64,000 nucleotides of DNA from Gemmatimonas groenlandica (GCF_013004105.1 NZ_CP053085.1:868001-932000), one strand, 5' to 3'; shown: positions 25,236 to 34,163, counted from the first letter of the stretch. Program-made: numbers and translations. The notes: generated from the sequence alone by a model not told the origin.

Positions 25236-26693
25236 TCAACGCCGCAGATTGATGCGCCAATCGTAGTCCGTATCCACCCACGTGAACTTTCCGCCGCGCA
25301 CCAGATCCTGTTCCGGACCCGCGGGGAGATACTTCGCCCAGAAGGCGCCGACCCCCTGCAGCGTTCCGCCAAAATCCTCGCGGTACCACGTGAAGATCGG
25401 CGACCCGTAAACGGTGCTGCTCTTCAGGTCCACGTGGTTCTTGGCGGTCTGCGCGAGAAACCGGCGCGCTTGATCGTCGAGCTGCGCGTCGAGACGCGCC
25501 GCGTCGTACGCTTCGCTGCGCAGTGGCGGACAGCCCATGGCCGCGCACACCAGCGCCACGTGAATGCGCGGATCCTTGAACTGCTTGCGGATGATCTCGT
25601 GCTCCACGTCGTCGAGTGTGAGCGTGCGTCGGTCGGCCTTCACGATCGGCTCGGCCCACGGGCTCTTGAGCGTGACGCCCAATACCTTGTTGATGTCGCG
25701 GATCGAGGTGCGCTCCTTCCGGCTGTTTAGCAACTGAATCGTGTACGCGTTGTAGACGTTGATCCAGTACGCGAGTTGTTCGTCTCGCGGGAGACTTGCC
25801 ACCGGTACCCGACTAAGCTGCGCGAGGTAGGCCGTGAACCGCGCGTCGCGTTGAAAGGCGTTGTAGTCCACCAGGCCATTCGTGACGTAATCGGCAAGCA
25901 TGGCGTTCCACGCGCGATGATCGACGACGGATGCCGGCGCGCTGACTGGCTGCGCCGATAGCACGCGCGGCACGGTGGCGGCGGCGAGTGACAGCAACAA
26001 CACGCTGATCCAACCGGCGCGCTTCGCCAGCGCCGGCGCATACGACAACGCGAGCAGCAACACGCCGGCGATGGCGACGCGAATGAAGGCCGTCTGACGC
26101 GCGCCGTCGGTGCCGGCGAGGAGTGAATCGGCGAAATAGGTATACACGCTCGTTCCGGGAAGAATGCCGATGGCCGTCGCGGCGACGTAGTGCGTGAGGC
26201 GCACGCCGGCGAGGCCAGCGCCGAAGTTGAGGGCGTTGAACGGGACGACGGGAATCAGTCGCAAGCGCAGCATCGTCAGAAACGCCCCGTCGCCGAGAAT
26301 GCGATCGAGCGTACCGGCGCGAGCGCCAAGAAGTCGCCGCAGCGCATCGCCGCCCAAAGCGCGGGCCAGCAGGAAGGCGCCGGTGGCACCGAGCGTCGCT
26401 CCAAGCCAGGTGAGTGCGATTCCAGCCGCCACGCCGAAGATGGCGCCGCCGGCGAGGGTGAGCGGTAAGGCGGGAAGTCCGATGGTGGTGACCACGACGT
26501 AGGCCGCGACGAAGATCGCGGCAGCGAAGGGCACAGCACGGGCATCGCGAATCGTCGTGCCGATCCGCTCCGGACTGATGTAGGAATCGAAGCCAAGCAC
26601 GCGCGCCAGAGACCACAACGCAACGAGGATGACACCGAAGATCGCCAGCCGAATCCATGCCCCGGCTCGCGGGGCGGCTCGCACATCACTCAT
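25236..26693 (-). CDS. TVP38/VTT membrane domain fused to DUF547
   Basis: This is a 485-residue two-domain protein. Residues ~1-245 hold six or so transmembrane helices with the VTT-family region GAIFGVAAGIALTWLGATLG and RLIPVVPFNALNFGAG. A ~30-residue linker with a further hydrophobic segment ending VLSAQ leads to a periplasmic DUF547 domain (~275-485; AYWINVYNAYTI, CAAMGCPPLRSEAY). The two families are usually separate proteins. The start overlaps the stop of the upstream symporter (ATGA). VTT proteins are linked to lipid scrambling and DUF547 has no assigned reaction; the fusion suggests they act on the same membrane-associated substrate. Confidence 0.87.
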   Translation of the reverse strand: MSDVRAAPRAGAWIRLAIFGVILVALWSLARVLGFDSYISPERIGTTIRDARAVPFAAAIFVAAYVVVTTIGLPALPLTLAGGAIFGVAAGIALTWLGATLGATGAFLLARALGGDALRRLLGARAGTLDRILGDGAFLTMLRLRLIPVVPFNALNFGAGLAGVRLTHYVAATAIGILPGTSVYTYFADSLLAGTDGARQTAFIRVAIAGVLLLALSYAPALAKRAGWISVLLLSLAAATVPRVLSAQPVSAPASVVDHRAWNAMLADYVTNGLVDYNAFQRDARFTAYLAQLSRVPVASLPRDEQLAYWINVYNAYTIQLLNSRKERTSIRDINKVLGVTLKSPWAEPIVKADRRTLTLDDVEHEIIRKQFKDPRIHVALVCAAMGCPPLRSEAYDAARLDAQLDDQARRFLAQTAKNHVDLKSSTVYGSPIFTWYREDFGGTLQGVGAFWAKYLPAGPEQDLVRGGKFTWVDTDYDWRINLRR

Positions 26694-28081
26694 GGCTCTG
26701 CACCGGTGGACGTCAACAGCGACGTAATGATACCCGTCGCAAAAATCAGGGGGATGCCGTACATGGCCCACGGCCAGGTGTAGCCGCCCGCTTCACCGAC
26801 CACGAGATAACAGCCCACGCCCCACACGACGCCGACGATCATGCTGGCCCACGCGCCAGCGGTCGTGGCCCGCTTCCAATGAAAGCCAGCGAGGAGCGCA
26901 AACGACAGCGCGGCCACCGGAATGTTGGCCAGGATGAGTCGATCGAGAATCTGGTCGACGAGAAAGGTCGCGCCGAGCCAGCTGCTGATGGCGAAGCCAA
27001 TCAGCAGTACCCGCTGCGACGACACCGTGGCGAGCTGTGGGCCGCCGAAGTCGGCGGCGATCATGGTAGCCATGGCACTCCATACACCGGCCAGCGTGGT
27101 GAGCGCCGCGCCAAACAGCACCGCGTACGCGAAGCCGCGCAGCCCCGCCGGCAACCACACGAGCACCATCGTCGGCACGGCGAGTTGGGCGTCGGCCAGT
27201 AGCGGTTGCGAGGCGCGCAGATGCGCCGCCGCCAGTACCACGGCCCCGTACAGCAGGAACACCAGGACGGCGCTAATGCCGACCGCGCGAAATGCCACCG
27301 ACGTACTGCGTGCCGCGAAGATTTTCTGCCCGTACCACGGCGCCGCGATGTAGGTGAAGCAGGTGATGACCGTCAGCGTGGAGACGAACCGCATCGGTAG
27401 CGCTTCACTGTTCCATTGCGCGCCTGGGTTCAGTGACAATTGGCTCGCGGGAAACACGGACGCGAGGCCGCCCGTGAGGGCGCTCTGCTTCATACCCAGC
27501 ACCAGCAACAAGGGCAGCAGGACGATCGTGGCCACGAACGCCACGACATCCGCCCGGACAATCGAAACGAGTCCGCCCGGGAGCACCGCCAGCAATACGA
27601 CCAAAGAAAGCAACGCCGACAACGCCGGAATGGGCAACCACGTTGGAGCGAGTGGCGTAAAAAGCAGTGTGAGCGACTTGACGTAGGTGGCGGTGAAACC
27701 AGTCATCGCAAGCAACAGCAGCAGCGACGCGGTGCGTCCGACGCCCTTCGAGTAGCGCACGGAGAACAGCTCGGCGACCGAAAGGCGGTCGAACCGCTTC
27801 CACGCTCGCGCCACCGTGACGGTATAGAACAGCAGTCCGACGAGAAACACCGCGGGCAGGGCCAGCGCCATCGGGCCGGCCCCGTAGCCAGCCGCTGCGA
27901 AGGCGAGCAGGGTACTGGTGTTGAACTCGGTCATCACCAGGGTGGCGACCAGCGGAAAAAGTGCCAGATCCCGGGAGGCCACGGTGAAGGACGCAGCCGA
28001 CGCGGACCGGCGCCATCCGGCGCCGGCCAGCAGGAGGAGCAAGGCCACAAACGTGGCGATATCGATCGGACTGACGGCCAT
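26690..28081 (-). CDS. Sodium/solute symporter (SSS family)
   Basis: This 463-residue carrier has about 13 transmembrane segments. The SSS-type region NTSTLLAFAAAGYGAGP in helix 2-3 and SVAELFSVRYSKGVGR in the next loop are recognisable. Substrate specificity cannot be inferred. It is transcribed with the TVP38-DUF547 gene (4-nt overlap) and divergently from the TonB receptor, with a 103-bp shared upstream region. No ribosome-binding site is obvious. Confidence 0.85.
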   Translation of the reverse strand: MAVSPIDIATFVALLLLLAGAGWRRSASAASFTVASRDLALFPLVATLVMTEFNTSTLLAFAAAGYGAGPMALALPAVFLVGLLFYTVTVARAWKRFDRLSVAELFSVRYSKGVGRTASLLLLLAMTGFTATYVKSLTLLFTPLAPTWLPIPALSALLSLVVLLAVLPGGLVSIVRADVVAFVATIVLLPLLLVLGMKQSALTGGLASVFPASQLSLNPGAQWNSEALPMRFVSTLTVITCFTYIAAPWYGQKIFAARSTSVAFRAVGISAVLVFLLYGAVVLAAAHLRASQPLLADAQLAVPTMVLVWLPAGLRGFAYAVLFGAALTTLAGVWSAMATMIAADFGGPQLATVSSQRVLLIGFAISSWLGATFLVDQILDRLILANIPVAALSFALLAGFHWKRATTAGAWASMIVGVVWGVGCYLVVGEAGGYTWPWAMYGIPLIFATGIITSLLTSTGAEP

Positions 28082-28148
28082 TCGCGTTGGTCGGAGAGCA
28101 GGAAACAGGAACGCAGGAGGAGGAATCTGACTTAGTACGCCAGTCGTA

Positions 28149-28163
28149 TCAGGTCAGACCTGA
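28149..28163. promoter_or_regulatory. 15-bp palindrome upstream of TonB receptor gene
   Basis: TCAGGTC-A-GACCTGA is a perfect dyad in the intergenic region between the symporter and receptor genes, 21 nt before the receptor ATG. It is the size and shape of an operator. The cognate regulator is not in the window. Confidence 0.45.
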
Positions 28164-28184
28164 ACGCCACCTAAGGGAGTTGTG

Positions 28185-31142
28185 ATGAACGGATTGTCAG
28201 TGGTCGCCCGGATGCGACCGTGGTTGGTGCCCGTGCTGTACTTCGCCGCAGTCATGATCGCCCCCCGCACGGCGTGGGGACAGGCGTCCACCGCGACGAT
28301 TGAGGGGACGGTGCGCAGCCAGCCGGGTGCGCCGGTCGCCGGTGCGGAGGCGACAGGGCAGGGCGTACGCGCCGTCACCGACGCCGAGGGCCGGTTCCGC
28401 CTCGTGGTGGTCGGTGGATCACCGGTTGAACTGACGGTGATCGCCCGCGGCTACTCGCCGACGCGCGTCTCGGTAGGACCACTTGTCGCCGGCAGCGTGA
28501 AGTCGGTATCGGTGGTGCTCTCGTCGCTCGCGACACTGGATGCCGTGTCGGTGGTGGCTCCGCGGGTGCGGCCCCTCTTGAATACGGCCAATGCCGTCAC
28601 TGGGGGGTCGATTGAGGCGCGCGAACTGACGTCACTGCCCACCGACGCGCGCGACCCCATCGCGCTGCTCTACAACATTCCCGGCATCACGCAGGCGACG
28701 GGTTTCTTCGGCGATGCGCCGCGCCTGTCCTTCAACGGCGGCAACTCGCTCTACTCGCAGAACCTGCTCGATGGCCTCGACAACAACGAAGGCTTCCTCG
28801 GCGGTCCGCGGGTGGAGGTGCCACTCGGCGCCATCGCGCGCATCGACGCGCTGGTCAACACGTACTCGACGCAGATCGGACGCAGCCCCGACGGCATCGT
28901 GGACATCGCATCGGCAGCCGGTCGTGCGACGCTGGCCGGTGATCTGTTCCTGTATCAGCGGCCGGGCCGTCCGCTCGATGCTCGCGTACCGGTCACGTTC
29001 GGTGCCGAGCCGAACGCGCTGGCCCGCAAGCAGGAGGGCTTTCAGCGCGTCCAGGCTGGCGGATCGTTGCGCGGTGCGATCAACCCGACGAGAACGTTCT
29101 TCGCCACCGCCGCCGAGTATACGCGCGAGCAGGAAGATCGCATCGGGTCTACCGCGCAGGCCCAATTCCTCGGTACGGAAACACGGCAGACGTGGAAGGG
29201 ATACGGCCGGCTCGATCACGGCTGGTCGCCGACACAAACGACCACCCTGCGTCTCGCGGCGAGCGCGGTTGATCGTGCTGGTGACGGTAGCGGCGTACTC
29301 ACGCCGGAAGCGGATATCACCACGCGACGCATCGGCTCGTTGTCGGCGCTCATTCACCGCAGCGCGCTGCGCGACGGCCGTGCGTCGAACACCGCGAGCG
29401 TGCAATTCGGCACCTTTCGGTGGTATTTCCCGCCGGCACGCAGCGACTTCTCGCGACCGCAGGTCACCGTGCTCGCGCCCGATCTCTCGACGCAGGCGAT
29501 TGTCGGATCCAGCAACTTTGTATTCGACGAAACGGAGCGGCAGTGGCAGCTACGCGACGTTTTTGAAACGGAGCTCGGCGAACGTCACACGCTGCGCCTT
29601 GGTGGCGATGTCATAGCGGGGGCGTTTCGCCTCGCCGCCGCCAGCACAAATCCCAACGGTTCGTACGTAGTGTTCAATGACGGCAACATTTCGCCGAAGG
29701 CGGGGCGTCCGCTCTCGATCTCCGATATTCCGGCCAATGCGCGCGTGCAGTCGTACACGATCGACGCGCGCCCACAGCAGGTGAATCTGTCGCAGGCGCT
29801 CTACAGTGCATTCGTGGAAGACACGTGGCGCCCCACGCCTTCACTCACGGTGGTTGGCGGCCTTCGCTGGGACTACGACGACCTCACGTCGCGCGGCGAG
29901 AGTGATCCGGATCTCGACAACGTGCAGCCGCGTGTGTCGTTCAACTGGTCGCGGACTGGGTCCGATGTCATTCGCGGCGGCGTCGGCCGCTACGCCGGGA
30001 AGCTGCCGTACGCGATCTATTCCGATGCGATACAGCTCGGTGAGACCGGCAACGCCGTGCTGACGTTCAGTGGCGCGAGTGCGCCTGCGTTCGGCGCCGG
30101 CCCTCTGCCCGCGAATATTCCCAACGCGAACGTGCAGTCGGTGCCGCGCGAAATCTTCCGCACCTTCGCCCTCGGTCTCGAACAGCCGATGAGCTGGCAG
30201 ACTACGTTGGGCTACCAGCGTCAGTTCGGCCGCGCGTGGGCCGTGAGTGCGGATTTGGTGTGGAGCGAGACGCAGAACCTGCCGTGGACGGCTGATCTTA
30301 ATCCGTTGGCGCGTCGACTCACCGCTGCCGATTCCGTACCGCGCACCTGCGCGAGTGCGTTCTCGTGCCCCGGTGATGCGTCGCGGCCGGACAACCCGGC
30401 GACGTCGGGCTATCGCCGCGTGTCCACTGCGCAAAGTGGTGGATCGGCACGCTACGTAGCCGTGTACGTCGCCGCACGTCGCGCCCTCACCGAGCACTGG
30501 CAACTCGACGCCAACTGGGTCTGGTCACGCGCGCAGAACAGCACCGAGGACATCAACTTCTCCGCCACGCAGGGCAACTGTTTCGACACGGATCGCGTCG
30601 ATGCCGTCACTGGCGCCGCGTGCACCAGTGATGAGTGGGCTGATGCCAACAACGACCGCCGTCATCGTGTGACCGTGCGAACAGTGTACGAGTCGCCGCG
30701 TGGCTTCACGCTGAGCATGATCGGCGACGCGCAAACGGGAGTGCCGCTGAACCGCCTGGCTGGCGCGGTGAGTGGCAACGGCGTCGCGCGCTACGACCTC
30801 TTGGGCTCGGGGCCGATTCGCGGAAACGGCTTCATCGGCAACGCCGATCGCTTCTTCGGCGTGGCGCGCAACGCCGAACGGTTGCCGGGCTTTGTGACGA
30901 TCGGCGCCAGCGCCGCATATCGTCCGCGCCTCAAGGCCATTCGCGGCGTCGAGCTCCGAGCCGACGTGTTCAATCTGCTCAACACGCTCGCCTGGGGCGG
31001 GTATGCGAACGGCATCGGCGGCGGTGGGAGCCGCACCCAGTTCGGACGGCCGGGCGATCCGGTGTACCTGTTCTCCGCCGCGCCGCCGCGTCAGTTCCAG
31101 TTCTCGGCACGCTACCTCTTTGGCGAACGAGGCGCGCTCTGA
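28185..31142 (+). CDS. TonB-dependent outer-membrane receptor with carboxypeptidase-regulatory-like N-domain
   Basis: This is a 985-residue outer-membrane protein. A signal peptide (ends TAWGQ) is followed by a ~85-residue CarboxypepD_reg-like beta domain (STATIEGTVRSQPGAPVAGA). Next comes a plug domain with the typical LSFNGGNSLYSQNLLDGLDN, then a long beta-barrel ending in ...RYLFGERGAL. This is the OAR/Cna-B-plus-barrel type common in polysaccharide or peptide uptake. The ATG at 28185 has AAGGGAG five nt upstream; the GTG at 28182 would be too close. It probably imports a large ligand with TonB energy. It is divergent from the SSS carrier, a possible functional partner. Confidence 0.9.
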   Translation: MNGLSVVARMRPWLVPVLYFAAVMIAPRTAWGQASTATIEGTVRSQPGAPVAGAEATGQGVRAVTDAEGRFRLVVVGGSPVELTVIARGYSPTRVSVGPLVAGSVKSVSVVLSSLATLDAVSVVAPRVRPLLNTANAVTGGSIEARELTSLPTDARDPIALLYNIPGITQATGFFGDAPRLSFNGGNSLYSQNLLDGLDNNEGFLGGPRVEVPLGAIARIDALVNTYSTQIGRSPDGIVDIASAAGRATLAGDLFLYQRPGRPLDARVPVTFGAEPNALARKQEGFQRVQAGGSLRGAINPTRTFFATAAEYTREQEDRIGSTAQAQFLGTETRQTWKGYGRLDHGWSPTQTTTLRLAASAVDRAGDGSGVLTPEADITTRRIGSLSALIHRSALRDGRASNTASVQFGTFRWYFPPARSDFSRPQVTVLAPDLSTQAIVGSSNFVFDETERQWQLRDVFETELGERHTLRLGGDVIAGAFRLAAASTNPNGSYVVFNDGNISPKAGRPLSISDIPANARVQSYTIDARPQQVNLSQALYSAFVEDTWRPTPSLTVVGGLRWDYDDLTSRGESDPDLDNVQPRVSFNWSRTGSDVIRGGVGRYAGKLPYAIYSDAIQLGETGNAVLTFSGASAPAFGAGPLPANIPNANVQSVPREIFRTFALGLEQPMSWQTTLGYQRQFGRAWAVSADLVWSETQNLPWTADLNPLARRLTAADSVPRTCASAFSCPGDASRPDNPATSGYRRVSTAQSGGSARYVAVYVAARRALTEHWQLDANWVWSRAQNSTEDINFSATQGNCFDTDRVDAVTGAACTSDEWADANNDRRHRVTVRTVYESPRGFTLSMIGDAQTGVPLNRLAGAVSGNGVARYDLLGSGPIRGNGFIGNADRFFGVARNAERLPGFVTIGASAAYRPRLKAIRGVELRADVFNLLNTLAWGGYANGIGGGGSRTQFGRPGDPVYLFSAAPPRQFQFSARYLFGERGAL

Positions 31143-31168
31143 CCTACGCGCCTCGTAGCGGGTAAGCT
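31139..31168 (+). promoter_or_regulatory. Predicted leaderless promoter of CDP-alcohol transferase gene
   Basis: CTGACC (31139-31144), 18-nt spacer, TAAGCT (31163-31168), then 7 nt to the ATG at 31176. The -35 box overlaps the stop codon of the receptor gene. Confidence 0.42.
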
Positions 31169-31175
31169 TCATCGC

Positions 31176-31775
31176 ATGATCGACGAACCGTTTCGGCAAT
31201 GGCTGGCGCGTCGCTGGAGTGCGCCGGCGGTCGCCCTGCATCGGGCGGGCATCTCGGCCAATCAGGTCACCATTGTCGCGGCGGTGCTTGGTCTCACAGC
31301 GGCGGCGCTGGTCGCGGTGCAGTTGCCGCTGATCGGCATCGCGCTCTGGCTCGTGAGCCGACTACTGGACGGCTTCGACGGTATGCTCGCGCGGCTTGCG
31401 GCCAGCACCTCGCTGTATGGGGGCTATCTCGACATTACACTCGACATGCTCGCGTATTCCGCGATGGCCACGGCCTTCGCCATCGCCATGCCGGCCGATG
31501 TCGTACTGTGGATGGTGGTGCTCGTTGGATACGTACTGGCCATTACCAGCACGCTGGCGCTTTCATCGCTCGCCGAACGCGCAGACCGGACGCTCGGTGG
31601 AAATCGATCGATTCAGTTCACGCGCGCACTGGCCGAGGGCGGCGAGACCACCGCGGTGTACGTGGTGATCGCGCTCGCCCCATCGGTCAGTCGATACGTC
31701 CTGGTGGTCTGGATTGTCCTGCTCACCATCACTGTCATTCAGCGGACGGCGCTTGCCCGCCGGTTGCTGTCCTAG
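31176..31775 (+). CDS. CDP-alcohol phosphatidyltransferase family protein
   Basis: This 199-residue integral membrane enzyme transfers a phosphatidyl-type group from a CDP-alcohol. The catalytic motif D-G-x2-A-R-x8-G-x3-D-x3-D is intact, from DGMLAR to the Asp of ITLD (about residues 67-90). Five or six transmembrane helices surround it. The second substrate (glycerol phosphate, inositol, serine or other) cannot be told. It follows the receptor gene but with its own predicted promoter. Confidence 0.9.
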   Translation: MIDEPFRQWLARRWSAPAVALHRAGISANQVTIVAAVLGLTAAALVAVQLPLIGIALWLVSRLLDGFDGMLARLAASTSLYGGYLDITLDMLAYSAMATAFAIAMPADVVLWMVVLVGYVLAITSTLALSSLAERADRTLGGNRSIQFTRALAEGGETTAVYVVIALAPSVSRYVLVVWIVLLTITVIQRTALARRLLS

Positions 31776-31791
31776 CCCGCCGAATGCAAAC

Positions 31792-31810
31792 GGTGCCGGC
31801 TGGCGGCACC
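31792..31810. terminator. Hairpin between convergent genes
   Basis: GGTGCCG/CGGCACC stem with GCTGG loop, immediately after the stop of the small minus-strand ORF and 16 bp after the phosphatidyltransferase stop. It could serve both directions. Confidence 0.5.
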
Positions 31811-31811
31811 C

Positions 31812-31979
31812 TTACGGCGCACCGTCGGCCTGCTCGCGGAAATCGTTGGCTTCATGGCCGACCGTACGGCCGGTGTTCGACGAGCCGGGGCGCGTGAACG
31901 GCGTGCCGGTTGCATCCTGTGAGGGCTGATGCGGGGCGTTTGAGCGGGACTGCGGCTGACGATCGAATCGCATGAACAT
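31812..31979 (-). CDS. Small hydrophilic protein of 55 residues
   Basis: A minus-strand frame from ATG 31979 to TAA encodes 55 residues rich in Ser, Pro, Arg and Gln, beginning MFMRFDRQPQSRSN and ending EANDFREQADGAP. An AGGAG lies 7 nt before the ATG and hairpins flank both ends, which argues for a real transcription unit. An internal ATG at 31973 is an alternative start. Composition suggests an intrinsically disordered cytoplasmic peptide. No family is recognised. Confidence 0.45.
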   Translation of the reverse strand: MFMRFDRQPQSRSNAPHQPSQDATGTPFTRPGSSNTGRTVGHEANDFREQADGAP

Positions 31980-31999
31980 CGGGTGCTCCTGATACGACG

Positions 32000-32024
32000 A
32001 AGGCCCCTCCGTGGGAGGGGCCTT
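32000..32024. terminator. Perfect hairpin upstream of small ORF
   Basis: An 11-bp stem AAGGCCCCTCC/GGAGGGGCCTT with a GTG loop. On the minus strand it lies downstream of the M56 gene and 20 nt before the small ORF, so it may separate the two transcripts. Confidence 0.5.
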
Positions 32025-32129
32025 GGCAGTGTGACCAGGTCGCCCATCCCGTGAGAACTCGGGAGGGGCGGCGGTTGCGTCACATGGCGGCGACGACGAG
32101 GCCTTTCTCCCGCGTGCGTACGACTAGTA

Positions 32130-32156
32130 CCGACGTAACGAGAATCGTTACGTCGG
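32130..32156. other. 12-bp perfect inverted repeat after M56 gene
   Basis: CCGACGTAACGA and TCGTTACGTCGG around GAA. No T-tract follows on either strand, so it may be a terminator-like hairpin, an mRNA-stabilising stem or an operator. Confidence 0.5.
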
Positions 32157-32242
32157 CGGGAATAAGGCAAATAAGTCGCGAAACTGCCGTGCGGGACGCG
32201 GTCATGTTTTTCAGTATCGGCTCGTCGTGCGAAAACCGCAAG

Positions 32243-33766
32243 CTATTTCTTCTTGGTCGTCACCTTGATGACACCATTGACCCCGGCGTCGCCATAGATC
32301 GCCTTTGCGGCATCTCCCTTCATCACCTCGATCGACTCGATGGCGTCGGGGTTGAGCGTGCTCAGTATCGACGACTCGACCCGCTGTCCGTCGAGCACGA
32401 GGATCCCGGTGAATTGACGTCGCGGCGACCCGGCGAGGTTGATCACGGCCGGCGCCGCGCCTTTGGTCTTGAACCCGGTAACACGCACCGTGCTGTCCGA
32501 AGCATCGGCGGCACTCACGCGCATGCCCTGCAATCCCTCCGTTGTGGTGATGGCAATCTTTTGCTGCTGTCCGCCCTGCACGTTTACGGTGGCGATGCTG
32601 TCGGCCGACAGCGCATTCGCTTCGGCTCGACTGACAGTCCGCCCGTTGACGGTGTACACGGCGGTCGCCGTATTGATCTTCGTCACTTGGGCGACTCGCG
32701 ACTCGACGCCCTTCACGTCCATCGCCTGCATTTCGGCCGCCGTAGGCAGCTGTGATTCACACGCGGCCAGCAGTGCGACGGTGGCCAACAAACCGCTGCC
32801 GAGTCGACGGGAGCGAATGAACTGCGACGGTCGTGAGGTCATGGTGATCAGTCTCCGTTCGAGGTGTGATGCGTGGTAGGAAAAGGCGGGGCTGGTGAGC
32901 GCCAGCGGGGTGCGGGCGATGCTGCCGTGCATGAACTGCGGGACGTGCGAAGAGAGTTCGATCAGCAGTTGGCCGTACTGTCGCGGTGAGGCGCCGGTGC
33001 CGATCACGCGGCGATCGCAATCGAGCTCGATGGCGAGCCGAAGGCGCGCAAGGACGAACCAGGCGATGGGATTCCACGGCATCAGGGCAATGGCACCACA
33101 GGAGGCCAGCAGGAGCAGTGGATCACCGGCGGCGATGTGAGACTGTTCGTGCGCGATCACCAGCCGTTGCTCGAGGTCGGACCGATCGAGCAGCCAAACG
33201 GGGACCGCGATACGCGGGGAGCGCACACCGATCACGGCGGGCCCGAGCGCCTCGGTCACGCTCACGATCACGCCGTCGATCTCATGACGTGCGGCGCGCT
33301 GGAGTTCGTCGCGATGACGACGATAGCTCACGCCGAACGCGCAGAGCACGAGCGCGGAGGAGAGCGGCCAGGCAAGCGTGATGGCCTGCTGTGCGGCGAC
33401 CGGTGCGCGATCGATGGCGCCGCCGACGGCGGTCGTGGTCCAGGACACCGGTGCTGAGAGCGCGCGACTCACGCGACCAGTCACTGCGGCGACGGCGGCG
33501 CGCACGTCCATAGGTCGCGAGGCCCTCGCGCCGGTGGTCGCCGTACCGGCGACGTCGAGCGTGATGGTGGCGAGCGTCGACTGCGGCGCGGGCCGGAGTG
33601 GCGCGACGAGCACCAGCACCAGCGACGAGAACAGCGCGCCTGCCCAGATCACGCGCGCCGGCAACGCGCGACCGGCCAGCCGCTGCAACACCAGCGCGGC
33701 GGCGGCGAGGAGGGCACTGACCACGATCGCCTGTGTCATCCAGCCGATGATCAGCGAGGGCGTCAT
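32243..33766 (-). CDS. M56 (BlaR1-type) metallopeptidase with TonB-plug-like C-terminus
   Basis: This is a 507-residue membrane protein. The N-terminal part has BlaR1-like transmembrane helices and a cytoplasmic-loop peptidase with HEQSH (206-210) and the downstream Glu in AIELDCD. After the last helix (LLATVALLAAC) comes a periplasmic region. It ends in ILVLDGQRV followed by DAIESIEVMKGDAAKAIYGDAG and GVIKVTTKKK, the signature of a SusC/TonB-receptor plug. BlaR1 proper has a penicillin-binding sensor at this position, so here the sensor has been replaced. The start overlaps the stop of the BlaI-type repressor gene (4 nt). Likely role: sense a periplasmic ligand and cleave the repressor. Confidence 0.87.
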   Translation of the reverse strand: MTPSLIIGWMTQAIVVSALLAAAALVLQRLAGRALPARVIWAGALFSSLVLVLVAPLRPAPQSTLATITLDVAGTATTGARASRPMDVRAAVAAVTGRVSRALSAPVSWTTTAVGGAIDRAPVAAQQAITLAWPLSSALVLCAFGVSYRRHRDELQRAARHEIDGVIVSVTEALGPAVIGVRSPRIAVPVWLLDRSDLEQRLVIAHEQSHIAAGDPLLLLASCGAIALMPWNPIAWFVLARLRLAIELDCDRRVIGTGASPRQYGQLLIELSSHVPQFMHGSIARTPLALTSPAFSYHASHLERRLITMTSRPSQFIRSRRLGSGLLATVALLAACESQLPTAAEMQAMDVKGVESRVAQVTKINTATAVYTVNGRTVSRAEANALSADSIATVNVQGGQQQKIAITTTEGLQGMRVSAADASDSTVRVTGFKTKGAAPAVINLAGSPRRQFTGILVLDGQRVESSILSTLNPDAIESIEVMKGDAAKAIYGDAGVNGVIKVTTKKK

Positions 33767-34137
33767 GCGTCGTCCCCGAGTCGCTCATCAAGCAGGGCCC
33801 GCATGCGCTCGAGCTCTTCGCGGCCAAGCTGCTTATCCGACACGAGCTGGGTGAACATGCGCTCGGCCGACCCTTGAAAGATCGCGTCCTTGATGCGGGT
33901 CAGTGCACTGCGCCCGGCCCGTTCGGCGGCGACCGCCGGGAAGTAGCGGTAGGCCCGACCCTCGGGCTCGTGACGCACGTAGCCCTTATCCTCGAGGGTC
34001 TGGAGGGCCGAGAGGACGGAGGTATAGGCGAGGTCCTCCTCCATGGCGTCGCGGACATCAGCCACGGTCGCGGAGCCGAGTCGCCAGAGGACACTCATGA
34101 CGGCGAGCTCGCGCGGTGGGAAATGGACGTCGGTCAT
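33763..34137 (-). CDS. BlaI/MecI/CopY-family transcriptional repressor
   Basis: This 124-residue winged-helix repressor has the family opening FPPRELAVMSVLW, recognition region YTSVLSALQTLEDKGYVRHE and a C-terminal dimerisation helix (DKQLGREELERMRALLDE). It is the first gene of a two-gene operon with the M56 protein, the classical BlaI/BlaR1 arrangement. A 16-bp dyad (34164-34179) about 27 bp upstream of the start is a plausible autoregulatory operator. Confidence 0.93.
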   Translation of the reverse strand: MTDVHFPPRELAVMSVLWRLGSATVADVRDAMEEDLAYTSVLSALQTLEDKGYVRHEPEGRAYRYFPAVAAERAGRSALTRIKDAIFQGSAERMFTQLVSDKQLGREELERMRALLDERLGDDA

Positions 34138-34163
34138 GTCGATGGCGGCTGCGGGGAAGTCAG

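Noticed and set aside
31772-32170. 132-codon minus-strand frame across hairpins
   Set aside because: It runs through three hairpins and overlaps the better-supported 55-codon frame that has a ribosome site; composition is Arg/Pro/Ser-rich.
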